DNA of 5,722 bases, from NCBI GenBank assembly GCA_026786065.1, contig JAJAYS010000358.1, forward strand, positions 1-5,722, given 5' to 3'. Made by a program: the position numbers and the translations under genes. This document shows, one piece after another, positions 1 to 5,393 of the stretch (positions are counted from its first letter, which is position 1; the number at the start of each line of letters is the position of its first letter). This DNA is from Polaromonas sp. Lineage in GTDB: Bacteria; Pseudomonadota; Gammaproteobacteria; Burkholderiales; Burkholderiaceae_C. The notes beneath the pieces were generated by a model. The model searched no databases, was not told where the DNA came from, and was given only the letters and a program-made list of their open reading frames with translations.

Positions 1-1458
1 CGGCACGATGTGGTCTTCCCGCGAGCCGTAGATGTAGGTCGGCATATCGACCCGCCCCAAGTCCACCGGCTGGCCGCAGACCGTCAGATGGCCGGGCTTG
101 ATCAGGCTGTTCTCGAAATAGGTGTGGCGCAGGTACCAGGCGTAAAACGGCCCCGGCAGATTGGTCGAGTCGCTGTTCCAGTAGAGCAGGTCGAACGGCG
201 GCGGCGTCTCGCCCTTTAAATAATTGCCGACGACGTAATTCCAGACCAGATCGTTGGGCCGCAAGAAGCTGAAGGTCGAAGCCAGGTCCCGCCCTTTCAG
301 CAGGCCGCCCCGGCCCATCTCGGCTTCGCGGTATTGAACCGAGGTTTCGTCGATGAAGATGTCCAGAATGCCGGTGTCGGAAAAGTCGAGCATCGAAGTC
401 AGCAGGGTCAGGCTTGCGACCGGTTTTTCGCCGCGCGCTGCGAGCACCGCCAGCGCGGTTCCCAAAATCGTCCCACCGACACAAAAACCCAAGGCATTGA
501 TTTTCCTGGCACCGGTAATCGACTGGACCTGCGCAATCGCCTCGATGGCCGCGTGTTCGATGTAGTCGTCCCAGGTTTTGCTGCCCATCGACTCGTCGGG
601 GTTGCGCCAGCTGACGACGAAGGTGCGGTGGCCCTCGCTGACCGCATGCCGGATCAGCGAATTCTCGGGCTGCAGGTCAAGGATGTAGAACTTGTTGATG
701 CACGGCGGCACCATCAGGAAGGGCTTTTCATAGACCTTGGCGGTCAGCGGCTTGTATTCGAGCAGCTGAAAAAACGCATTCTCGAAAACCACCGCGCCTT
801 CGGTGGTCGCGACGTTCTTGCCGACTTCAAACACGCTTTCGTCGGTCATCGACACATGGCCCTGGCGCAGGTCATGCAACAGGTTTTGCATGCCCTGCGC
901 GATGCTCTCGCCTTTACTGGAGATGGCCTTGTTGATGGCCTCGGCGTTCAGCGGCAGAAAGTTGCTGGGTGCCGTGGCCGCCATGAACTGTTCGACGCCA
1001 AAGCGCAGCCGGGCTTTGGTTTTGTCGTCGCCTTCGACCGCATCGGCCAGGCCCTGCAGCGTGCGCGATTGCAGCAGGTAGGCTGCCGCTGTGAACTTTG
1101 CCACCGGGTTGGCCTGCCAGGCCGCATCGGCAAAGCGCCTGTCCTTTGGCGGCGGCGCGGCGCCATCGGTTTGGAGCGCGCTGCTCCACAGCGCCTGCCA
1201 CTCCTGCAGCGCCTGCGTCTGCAGCGTCTGCAGACGGGTGGCGTCAAAACGCAGCTCCGGGAACGCTTGAGCCAGCGCGGGGGGCAGGCCGGCCTGGGAA
1301 ACGGCAGCGAAAGGCGGGAACGCTGCACCCGGTTGTGCGGACATGGCGGTGGGCGACGACGGCGGCATGCGCATCGCCTTCCAGGCTTGCTGCAGGCCCG
1401 CTGAAAAGGTCTCTTGCAGTTGCGCGGCAGCGCGGGTCCAGTCTGCTTCAGAATTCAT
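1..1458 (-). CDS. phaC: Class I poly(3-hydroxyalkanoate) synthase, C-terminus beyond window edge
   Basis: Polymerises (R)-3-hydroxyacyl-CoA into polyhydroxyalkanoate at the granule surface, releasing CoA. The frame is open from ATG at 1458 to base 1 (486 codons); class I enzymes are usually about 560-600 residues, so roughly 80-110 residues are missing. Visible landmarks: a variable Ala/Pro/Gln-rich N-terminus (residues 1-110), then the PhaC N-terminal domain, the strand MVPPCINKFYI near 248-258, VVSWRNPDES near 280-289, and the lipase-like box GFCVGG with the nucleophile Cys at residue 326. The catalytic Asp is D482 in GSREDHIVP at the very edge; the general-base His should lie just outside. 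The start is supported by GGAG (bases 1465-1468, minus) six bases upstream and by the conserved-style beginning MNSEADW. It is divergent from the small membrane protein gene. Downstream phaA/phaB, common partners, cannot be seen. The family call is very secure. Confidence 0.96.
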   Translation of the reverse strand, partial: MNSEADWTRAAAQLQETFSAGLQQAWKAMRMPPSSPTAMSAQPGAAFPPFAAVSQAGLPPALAQAFPELRFDATRLQTLQTQALQEWQALWSSALQTDGAAPPPKDRRFADAAWQANPVAKFTAAAYLLQSRTLQGLADAVEGDDKTKARLRFGVEQFMAATAPSNFLPLNAEAINKAISSKGESIAQGMQNLLHDLRQGHVSMTDESVFEVGKNVATTEGAVVFENAFFQLLEYKPLTAKVYEKPFLMVPPCINKFYILDLQPENSLIRHAVSEGHRTFVVSWRNPDESMGSKTWDDYIEHAAIEAIAQVQSITGARKINALGFCVGGTILGTALAVLAARGEKPVASLTLLTSMLDFSDTGILDIFIDETSVQYREAEMGRGGLLKGRDLASTFSFLRPNDLVWNYVVGNYLKGETPPPFDLLYWNSDSTNLPGPFYAWYLRHTYFENSLIKPGHLTVCGQPVDLGRVDMPTYIYGSREDHIVP

Positions 1459-1586
1459 GTTTGTCTCCAGCGGGGCATCGTGGCCAGTTTTTTTTCGTGT
1501 CGCCTAAACCTCGTCAGCAGTTTGCCGCAATTTCCACCGTCTGGTTTCCCGAAGCACCGGGCCTGCCGGAATTCTTCAGAATTTTT
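1459..1586. promoter_or_regulatory. Divergent intergenic region between phaC and small membrane protein gene
   Basis: This 128-base spacer must hold the phaC promoter (minus) and any promoter for the membrane protein gene (plus). The phaC ribosome site GGAG (1465-1468, minus) is clear. A run of eight T (1489-1496; A8 on the phaC strand) lies about 30 bases upstream of phaC. I see no convincing -35/-10 pair on either strand. The region is lower in GC near its right end, where a small inverted repeat adjoins the membrane protein start. Confidence 0.5.
1570..1583. repeat. Short inverted repeat just before the membrane protein start codon
   Basis: AATTCT (1570-1575) and AGAATT (1578-1583) are perfect inverted arms separated by TC, followed by three T and then the ATG at 1587. 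It sits where a Shine-Dalgarno sequence would be expected, and no good one is seen. It could be a repressor site or a weak hairpin affecting translation; a chance AT-rich palindrome is equally possible. Confidence 0.3.
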
Positions 1587-1874
1587 ATGTATTTGATTGT
1601 TATCGCCTGGATCTACGTCGTGCTGATGATGAGCGTTGCCGAAGCCACCAACAGCAACGGCACGCTGCTGGGCGCCATCGTGACATTTTTCATGTACGGC
1701 GTCGGCCCGGCCGCACTGGTGGCCTACCTGATGGGAACCCCGGCGCGCAATCGGGCCATCAAGCAGCGCGAGGCCGACGCACGCGCCGCGCAAGCTTCGT
1801 CGAAGGCCCCGGCGAGCCCGGCCGGCGGCGCTGCCGAAGAGCCCGGCGCTACCGGGCGCGACCCGACGCCCTGA
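1587..1874 (+). CDS. Small two-helix inner membrane protein, function unknown
   Basis: A 95-residue protein. Residues 2-18 (MYLIVIAWIYVVLMMSV) form a hydrophobic helix with few charges. A short polar turn, EATNSNGT, follows, then a second helix at about 27-49 (LLGAIVTFFMYGVGPAALVAYLM). The remainder is a basic then Ala/Pro/Gly-rich tail (TPARNRAIKQREADARAAQ onward), probably disordered; basic residues after helix two suggest both ends face the cytoplasm. I recognise it only as a conserved hypothetical of Burkholderiales seen near pgeF and phaC. The frame is open well upstream (from 1098) but that part overlaps phaC antisense and is shadow; this ATG is the only Met before the first helix. There is no strong ribosome site. 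It ends 14 bases before the convergent pgeF stop. Confidence 0.8.
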   Translation: MYLIVIAWIYVVLMMSVAEATNSNGTLLGAIVTFFMYGVGPAALVAYLMGTPARNRAIKQREADARAAQASSKAPASPAGGAAEEPGATGRDPTP

Positions 1875-1888
1875 CCCTTCGACCTGAC

Positions 1889-2746
1889 TCAGGCCAGAAC
1901 TTGTTTGGCCGGACGGTCTGGGTCTGCAGCCGCATCGCGCCAGATGCAGGCGGCCATGCGGCCGGTGGTGCCGGTGCCGTTGCCTCCAACCGCCGCCGCG
2001 TCGCGCCGATGCGAAAAGTAGCGCGATGGATTGCTGGCGGTACACCAGCTTGCACTGCCGTCGTTGCCGTAAATGGCATGAACGCCGAGGGCCTGCAGCC
2101 GCAGCCGGGCCAGGCCAGCCAGGTCGGCCAGGAATTTGCCGCTCCCCCGCGCAACGAAGAAGGCGGCCGACGCGGGCAGGTCCGCCTCAAAAGCCGCCTT
2201 CACCTCAGGCCCCACTTCAAACGCCAGTTGGCCGATGCACGGCCCCAGCCACGCTATCATTTTCATAGCTGCTTTCGCCCGTATCGAAAGGGCCATAGCC
2301 TCAAAAGACTTATGAAATGTTTGCAGCACGCCAGGTTGCCCGGTGGCGGCATTGCCGGCCAGGCCGCGCCAGCCGGCGTGCGCCGCGCCGACCAAAGCGC
2401 CGTCGCTGCTGGCAAACAGCACCGGCAGGCAGTCGGCCACCATGATGCTGCAGACCACGCCGGCATGCTGCGTTAAGCATGCGTCGGCACTCTGCCCGTG
2501 CGGGCTGGCCGCATCGAGTCGAACCACGGCAGCGCCGTGAATCTGCTTGAGGAACACGCAGCAGGCGCCGGTTGCAGCTTGCAGCGCCGAGCGGTTGGCG
2601 GCGACATCGGCCGGCGCGTCGCCCACATGGTCGCCGAGGTTGAAACTGGCGAAAGGTGGCCTGGACTGGCCGCCGTGGCGCGTCGTGAAAATGGCGCGCA
2701 CGCCGGGCGGCGCAGGCCAGTCGGGGCGCAGCCAGTCAGGGTTCAA
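1889..2746 (-). CDS. pgeF: Peptidoglycan editing factor PgeF (YfiH / multicopper polyphenol oxidase-like fold)
   Basis: A 285-residue member of the YfiH/DUF152 family. Known members remove wrongly incorporated L-Ser from UDP-MurNAc peptide precursors; purine nucleoside-processing and laccase-like activities are also reported for the fold. The three metal-binding residues are all visible: H70 in KQIHG, C106 in VADCLPVLF and H123 in GAAHAGWRGL. Other family blocks are FTTRHGG (20-26), SFNLGDHVGD (34-43), AWLGPCIG (165-172) and the C-terminal YFSHRRD and GRMAACIW. The start is TTG at 2746, the only reasonable initiator before the conserved N-terminal block; no ATG lies there. It overlaps the 3' end of maiA by 11 bases and has no clear ribosome site, so translation is probably coupled. 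Residues about 143-163 are encoded by a palindromic repeat and look unlike the family; the frame remains open, so the gene may well be active. Confidence 0.93.
   Translation of the reverse strand: MNPDWLRPDWPAPPGVRAIFTTRHGGQSRPPFASFNLGDHVGDAPADVAANRSALQAATGACCVFLKQIHGAAVVRLDAASPHGQSADACLTQHAGVVCSIMVADCLPVLFASSDGALVGAAHAGWRGLAGNAATGQPGVLQTFHKSFEAMALSIRAKAAMKMIAWLGPCIGQLAFEVGPEVKAAFEADLPASAAFFVARGSGKFLADLAGLARLRLQALGVHAIYGNDGSASWCTASNPSRYFSHRRDAAAVGGNGTGTTGRMAACIWRDAAADPDRPAKQVLA
2258..2319. repeat. Nested palindromic repeat element inside pgeF
   Basis: Outer arms CATTTTCATA (2258-2267) and TATGAAATG (2311-2319) are inverted with a single-base bulge. Inside, CTTTCG (2272-2277) and CGAAAG (2285-2290) make a perfect 6-base stem around a 7-base loop. 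GCTAT (2253-2257) and ATAGC (2265-2269) form a further small inverted pair, and ATAGC recurs at 2295-2299. The block is AT-richer than its surroundings. It resembles the short 'ATAGCTGC...' palindromes I recall being scattered through Comamonadaceae genomes, usually between genes. Here it is translated in frame as about 21 residues of PgeF (FHKSFEAMALSIRAKAAMKM). The structure is seen directly; the family membership is from memory. Confidence 0.65.
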
Positions 2747-3374
2747 AGTCGGGGCAGGCCGAGGGTTGGGCCTTTTGAAAAGCCGGCAAAGCCATGCAGG
2801 AGTCGAACACGGCCAGCGTGCGAGTCAGGCCATCAAAAGGCATGTCAAAGCGCCGGGCATTGAAAATTTGCGGCACCAGGCAGCAGTCGGCCAGCGTCGG
2901 CGTCTCGCCGTGGCAAAACGTCGAGGCGGGCGACTTCGACAATTGGCGCTCGAAGGCGTCCAACCCCTCGCGGCACCAGTGGTTGTACCAGCGGTTTTTC
3001 CCGGCTTCGTCGTGCTTCATCTCGCGCAGTAAATACTTCAGCACACGCAGGTTGTTGAGCGGGTGGATGTCGCAAGAAACGAGCTGCGCCAGCGCGCGCA
3101 CGCGGGCCCGGCCCAAGGCGTCGGGCGGCAGCAGTGCCGGCGCCGGATAGGTTTCGTCGAGGTATTCGATGATCGCCATCGACTGCGACAGGGTCTGACC
3201 ATCGACCTCAAGAATCGGCACCAGGCGCTCGGGCGCCAGCCCGGCGTAGTCCGCCTTCTTCTGATCGCCGCGCGGCAGATGCACCGGCAGGTAGTCGTAA
3301 GCGAGGTCTTTCAATTCAAGCGCGATGCGCACGCGAAACGAGGCGGACGAGCGAAAGTAGCTGTGCAGTTGCAT
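2736..3374 (-). CDS. maiA: Maleylacetoacetate / maleylpyruvate isomerase, zeta-class glutathione S-transferase
   Basis: A 212-residue protein that uses glutathione to isomerise maleylacetoacetate (tyrosine/homogentisate route) or maleylpyruvate (gentisate route) to the fumaryl isomer in the cytoplasm. The N-terminal thioredoxin-like domain (1-82) has the zeta motif SSASFRVRIALELK (9-22); the Cys of eukaryotic SSC motifs is Ala here. LVPILEVDG (51-59) and SQSMAIIEYLDE (63-74) bind glutathione. The helical domain carries the family mark CDIHPLNNLRVLKYL (101-115) and GETPTLADCCLVPQ (156-169). The length is normal (about 210-215). ATG at 3374 gives the standard beginning MQLHSYFRSS; the open frame extends to 3611 but that part overlaps the divergent gene. 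No Shine-Dalgarno is seen upstream; a TATGCT box lies close to the ATG, so a short leader is possible. It is the first gene of a unit with pgeF. Which substrate it prefers cannot be told from sequence alone. Confidence 0.92.
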   Translation of the reverse strand: MQLHSYFRSSASFRVRIALELKDLAYDYLPVHLPRGDQKKADYAGLAPERLVPILEVDGQTLSQSMAIIEYLDETYPAPALLPPDALGRARVRALAQLVSCDIHPLNNLRVLKYLLREMKHDEAGKNRWYNHWCREGLDAFERQLSKSPASTFCHGETPTLADCCLVPQIFNARRFDMPFDGLTRTLAVFDSCMALPAFQKAQPSACPDFEP

Positions 3375-3513
3375 CGCGAAAGCATAAACCGAAAGCCCGG
3401 ATCGGCCCGTCCCGAACCGGCGCTGGCGCGGCATGCGCGGCGCCTGAGGTCGTTCTAAGATCGCGTCCCCGACCACCCCCACCCACACCCCATAGATCGC
3501 CGAGGCACGCCCC
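3375..3513. promoter_or_regulatory. Divergent promoter region between maiA and the MDR oxidoreductase gene
   Basis: This 139-base spacer lies between two genes read outward. On the plus strand GAGG (3502-3505) stands eight bases before the oxidoreductase ATG and is a good ribosome site. On the minus strand TATGCT lies about 7-12 bases upstream of the maiA ATG and could be a -10 box for a nearly leaderless transcript, but no matching -35 is present. TAAGAT near 3457 is a weak -10 candidate for the plus gene. No strong operator palindrome is visible. Confidence 0.4.
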
Positions 3514-4554
3514 ATGACCCCACCCGATTTCACCGGACTCGACAACCACCAGGTGCGGCTCGCCAGTCGACCCGAAGGCCTGCCCACCCGCGCAAACTGG
3601 CAGTTCAGCACCCAGCCGGTAGCCGCACCCGGACCGGGCGGCGTGCTGGTGAAGACGCTCTATCTGTCGCTCGATCCGGCGATGCGCGGCTGGATGAACG
3701 AGGGCAAAAGCTACATCGCGCCGGTCGAGATCGGCGCGGTGATGCGGGCCGGCGGCATCGGCCGGGTCGTGGCCTCGAACAATCCGGCGTTTGCCGTCGG
3801 CGACCATGTCAATGCCGGGCTCGATGTGCAGACCTACTGCCTGATCCCGCAAGACCAGATCAAGCGCAGCGGCATGTTCAAGGTCGACCCGGCGCTCGGC
3901 CTGACCACCTGGCTAAACCTGCTGGGCATGCCGGGCATGACCGGCTATTTCGGCCTGCTTGAAGTGGGCCTGCCAAAGCCTGGCGAGACCGTCGTGGTGT
4001 CGGGGGCCGCCGGCGCTGTCGGCCAGACCGTCGGGCAGATCGCGAAGATCAGAGGCTGCCGTGTGGTCGGCATTGCGGGTGGCCAGGCCAAGTGCGACTG
4101 GGTGGTCAACGAGCTGGGTTTTGACGCCTGCATCGACTACAAAAAAGGCGATGTCAAGGCTGGCCTCAAGCAGCATTGCCCGAACGGCGTGGACATTTAC
4201 TTCGACAACGTCGGCGGCGAGATTCTCGACCTGGTGCTGACGCGCATTACCCGTGGTGCCCGCATCGTCATCTGCGGCGCGATCAGCCAGTACAACAACA
4301 CCACTCCGGTCAAAGGCCCGGCCAACTACCTGTCGCTGCTGGTCAACCGGGCGCGCATGGAAGGCATCGTGGTGTTCGACTATGCCGACCGTTACCACCT
4401 GGGCATCGCGGAAATGGCCGGCTACCTGAAGGCCGGCACCATGAAAAGCCGGGAGGACGTGGTCTGGGGCCTGGAGACTTTCCCCGAAACGCTGCTCAAG
4501 CTGTTCAACGGCGAAAATTTTGGCAAGCTGGTTCTGGGGGTGGCGAAGGACTAA
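3514..4554 (+). CDS. Zinc-free MDR-family NADP-dependent oxidoreductase (CurA / PTGR1 / leukotriene-B4 dehydrogenase type)
   Basis: A 346-residue cytoplasmic medium-chain dehydrogenase/reductase. Relatives use NADPH to reduce the carbon-carbon double bond of alpha,beta-unsaturated ketones and aldehydes; the substrate here is unknown. The N-terminal catalytic domain has LSLDPAMRGWM (51-61), a family signature, and TYFGLL-like MTGYFGLLEVG (142-152). The Rossmann domain shows VSGAAGAVGQTVGQIAK (162-178), the AxxGxxG dinucleotide motif, then GIAGGQAKCDWV (186-197), whose basic residue suits NADPH, YFDNVGGE (229-236) and GAISQYN (255-261). It ends FGKLVLGVAKD as expected. Zinc-binding residues of classical alcohol dehydrogenases are absent, normal for this subfamily. 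Length is typical (about 335-345). ATG at 3514 has GAGG eight bases upstream. It is a lone gene, divergent from maiA and convergent with marR. Confidence 0.93.
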   Translation: MTPPDFTGLDNHQVRLASRPEGLPTRANWQFSTQPVAAPGPGGVLVKTLYLSLDPAMRGWMNEGKSYIAPVEIGAVMRAGGIGRVVASNNPAFAVGDHVNAGLDVQTYCLIPQDQIKRSGMFKVDPALGLTTWLNLLGMPGMTGYFGLLEVGLPKPGETVVVSGAAGAVGQTVGQIAKIRGCRVVGIAGGQAKCDWVVNELGFDACIDYKKGDVKAGLKQHCPNGVDIYFDNVGGEILDLVLTRITRGARIVICGAISQYNNTTPVKGPANYLSLLVNRARMEGIVVFDYADRYHLGIAEMAGYLKAGTMKSREDVVWGLETFPETLLKLFNGENFGKLVLGVAKD

Positions 4555-4592
4555 GCCCGGCTTGCGCACCGGCCGCCTCGCGGGCGCCGGGC
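4555..4592. terminator. GC-rich inverted repeat after the MDR oxidoreductase stop, possible weak terminator
   Basis: GCCCGGC (4555-4561, starting right after the TAA) and GCCGGGC (4586-4592) are perfect 7-base inverted arms around a 24-base GC-rich loop. It lies in the 77-base gap between the convergent oxidoreductase and marR genes, where termination in both directions would be expected. No T run follows on either strand, so it is not a standard Rho-independent terminator. Confidence 0.25.
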
Positions 4593-4631
4593 CGACGCAT
4601 TCGGCAAGCTGAACCGCACTTCAACCGTCGT

Positions 4632-5078
4632 TTAGCGTGGCCGCTCTGCCTCGTGACCGGCAACCAGCTTTCCAAGCAGCGCGCGAAACTGCTTGCGCTC
4701 GGCCTCGTCCAGCGGGGCCAGCATGCGCTGCTGCGCGCGTGACGCTGCGCGCTTCATCTGCAACGCCACCTTCGCGCCGTCCGGGGTCGCCCACACCCGC
4801 TTGCGCCGCCCGTCGGCCAGGTCGGGCTCACGCCGAATCCAGCCTTTGACTTCCAGCCGGCCGATCACCGAACCGAAAGTCGCCGCATCGAAGGCGACCC
4901 GCGCCGCCAGCGTGACCTGGTCTGCTCCGGGGGCGTCGATCAGCGCATGCAGGATGGCGAACTGCACCGGCGTGGCATCGAAACCGGCGGTCTCTTCCAT
5001 AAAGATCGACACCGCCATCTGCTGGGCGCGGCGGATCAGGTGCCCGGGCGCAACCCTGAATTTGAAACTTTTTTCCAT
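4632..5078 (-). CDS. MarR-family winged helix-turn-helix transcriptional regulator
   Basis: A 148-residue regulator of normal MarR length that should bind DNA as a dimer, its grip usually loosened by a phenolic or other small ligand. The N-terminal helix reads PGHLIRRAQQMAVSIF (11-26), part of the dimer interface. The winged helix-turn-helix covers about 36-100: TPVQFAILHAL (36-46), the helix LAARVAFDAATFGSVIGRLEVKG whose second part (66-79) is the likely recognition helix, and the wing with the DxR-like DLADGRRKRVW (86-96). A C-terminal dimer helix ends the chain. The frame stays open upstream to 5357, but ATG at 5078 gives the usual family beginning MEKSFKF; upstream codons are compositionally poor and contain a palindrome. 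GGTGG just before the ATG is only a weak ribosome site. Divergent placement from the FAD monooxygenase gene suggests it controls that gene and itself; MobR, which controls a 3-hydroxybenzoate hydroxylase gene in Comamonas, is a known parallel. Confidence 0.9.
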   Translation of the reverse strand: MEKSFKFRVAPGHLIRRAQQMAVSIFMEETAGFDATPVQFAILHALIDAPGADQVTLAARVAFDAATFGSVIGRLEVKGWIRREPDLADGRRKRVWATPDGAKVALQMKRAASRAQQRMLAPLDEAERKQFRALLGKLVAGHEAERPR

Positions 5079-5148
5079 GCCACCAAGTTTAGGGACCCTC
5101 TGCATAACTCCCTGCGGGCTGTGATCACGCGGGCTCGGGCGATCCGCA

Positions 5149-5196
5149 GCGTTGTTTTTCTTGCCAATAGCGGGGCTATTGGCTGCAAAAAGACGC
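5149..5196. repeat. 48-base imperfect inverted repeat, possible dispersed palindromic element
   Basis: The core is a perfect 9-base stem, GCCAATAGC (5163-5171) and GCTATTGGC (5175-5183), with loop GGG. After a 3-by-3 internal mismatch, TTTTT (5155-5159) pairs with AAAAA (5187-5191). After a small bulge, GCGT (5149-5152) pairs with ACGC (5193-5196). The T run is on the 5' side and the A run on the 3' side, the reverse of an intrinsic terminator, in both directions. It could be a dispersed repeat, a cruciform-forming site or a transcript structure. Confidence 0.6.
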
Positions 5197-5286
5197 CTTG
5201 CGGCCCATCCCGCTCCGCGTGCCACAGCGCCGCCAGAGTTATGAAGAGGGCCCCTAGGGGTGGCGCGATACCGCCGTCTGAAATCG

Positions 5287-5300
5287 ATATGTATACTTAT
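5287..5300. promoter_or_regulatory. Candidate MarR operator overlapping a -10 box for the monooxygenase
   Basis: ATATGTATACTTAT is a 14-base palindrome with one mismatched symmetric pair, centred on GTATAC (5291-5296). Plus-strand TATACT (5292-5297) matches five of six bases of the sigma-70 -10 consensus; no good -35 lies 16-18 bases upstream. Start of transcription would be near 5304, leaving a leader of about 90 bases. Position and symmetry fit a repressor blocking polymerase. The link to the adjacent MarR protein is inference. Confidence 0.4.
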
Positions 5301-5393
5301 TAAAAGCCGCCGGAACGCGACTGCGCAAGAGGTCCGCAAACCGGTGCGCGTCCGCACTGCTTCGCCTTCATTTTTTGGAGCTGCGCCCTCGTC

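Larger units (their letters stand above)
5079..5393. promoter_or_regulatory. Intergenic control region between marR and the FAD monooxygenase gene
   Basis: This 315-base stretch has no supported gene. It contains several palindromes: AGGGACCCT (5091-5099) next to the marR start, GTGATCAC (5121-5128), a 48-base imperfect inverted repeat (5149-5196), the perfect CCCCTAGGGG (5251-5260), and an AT-rich 14-base near-palindrome (5287-5300). GGAG at 5377-5380 is the best ribosome site for the monooxygenase, at a rather long 13 bases from its ATG. The two divergent promoters must lie here; the AT-rich part at 5281-5304 is the likeliest core for the monooxygenase. Confidence 0.6.

Noticed and set aside
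334..1404. A 356-codon open frame on the plus strand opposite phaC
   Set aside because: It is antisense to a secure phaC coding region. Its translation is Arg/Gly/Gln/Leu-rich with no recognisable motif, as expected from the complement of a GC-rich gene.
1483..1500. The T8 tract as a terminator for a plus-strand transcript
   Set aside because: No stem precedes it, and no plus-strand gene ends nearby.
1098..1586. N-terminal extension of the small membrane protein
   Set aside because: The added part is mostly antisense to phaC and resembles no protein; the first helix starts right at the Met at 1587.
1901..2476. A 191-codon open frame on the plus strand opposite pgeF
   Set aside because: The opposite strand carries all PgeF motifs; this translation has none and is another GC-driven shadow.
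3375..3611. N-terminal extension of MaiA upstream of ATG 3374
   Set aside because: It would overlap the start of the divergent oxidoreductase gene, and the glutathione-binding domain begins immediately after ATG 3374 as in relatives.
3913..4569. A 218-codon open frame on the minus strand opposite the MDR oxidoreductase
   Set aside because: It lies antisense to well-conserved oxidoreductase codons and has no family motif; a compositional shadow.
5149..5196. Intrinsic terminator in the marR/monooxygenase spacer
   Set aside because: No T run follows the stem on either strand; the T tract is on the wrong side, and there is no transcript expected to end here between divergent genes.
5079..5357. 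N-terminal extension of the MarR regulator by up to 93 residues
   Set aside because: The frame is open, but the extra residues are Arg/Ala-rich, run through the 48-base inverted repeat and the candidate promoter, and the family normally begins near MEKSFKF.
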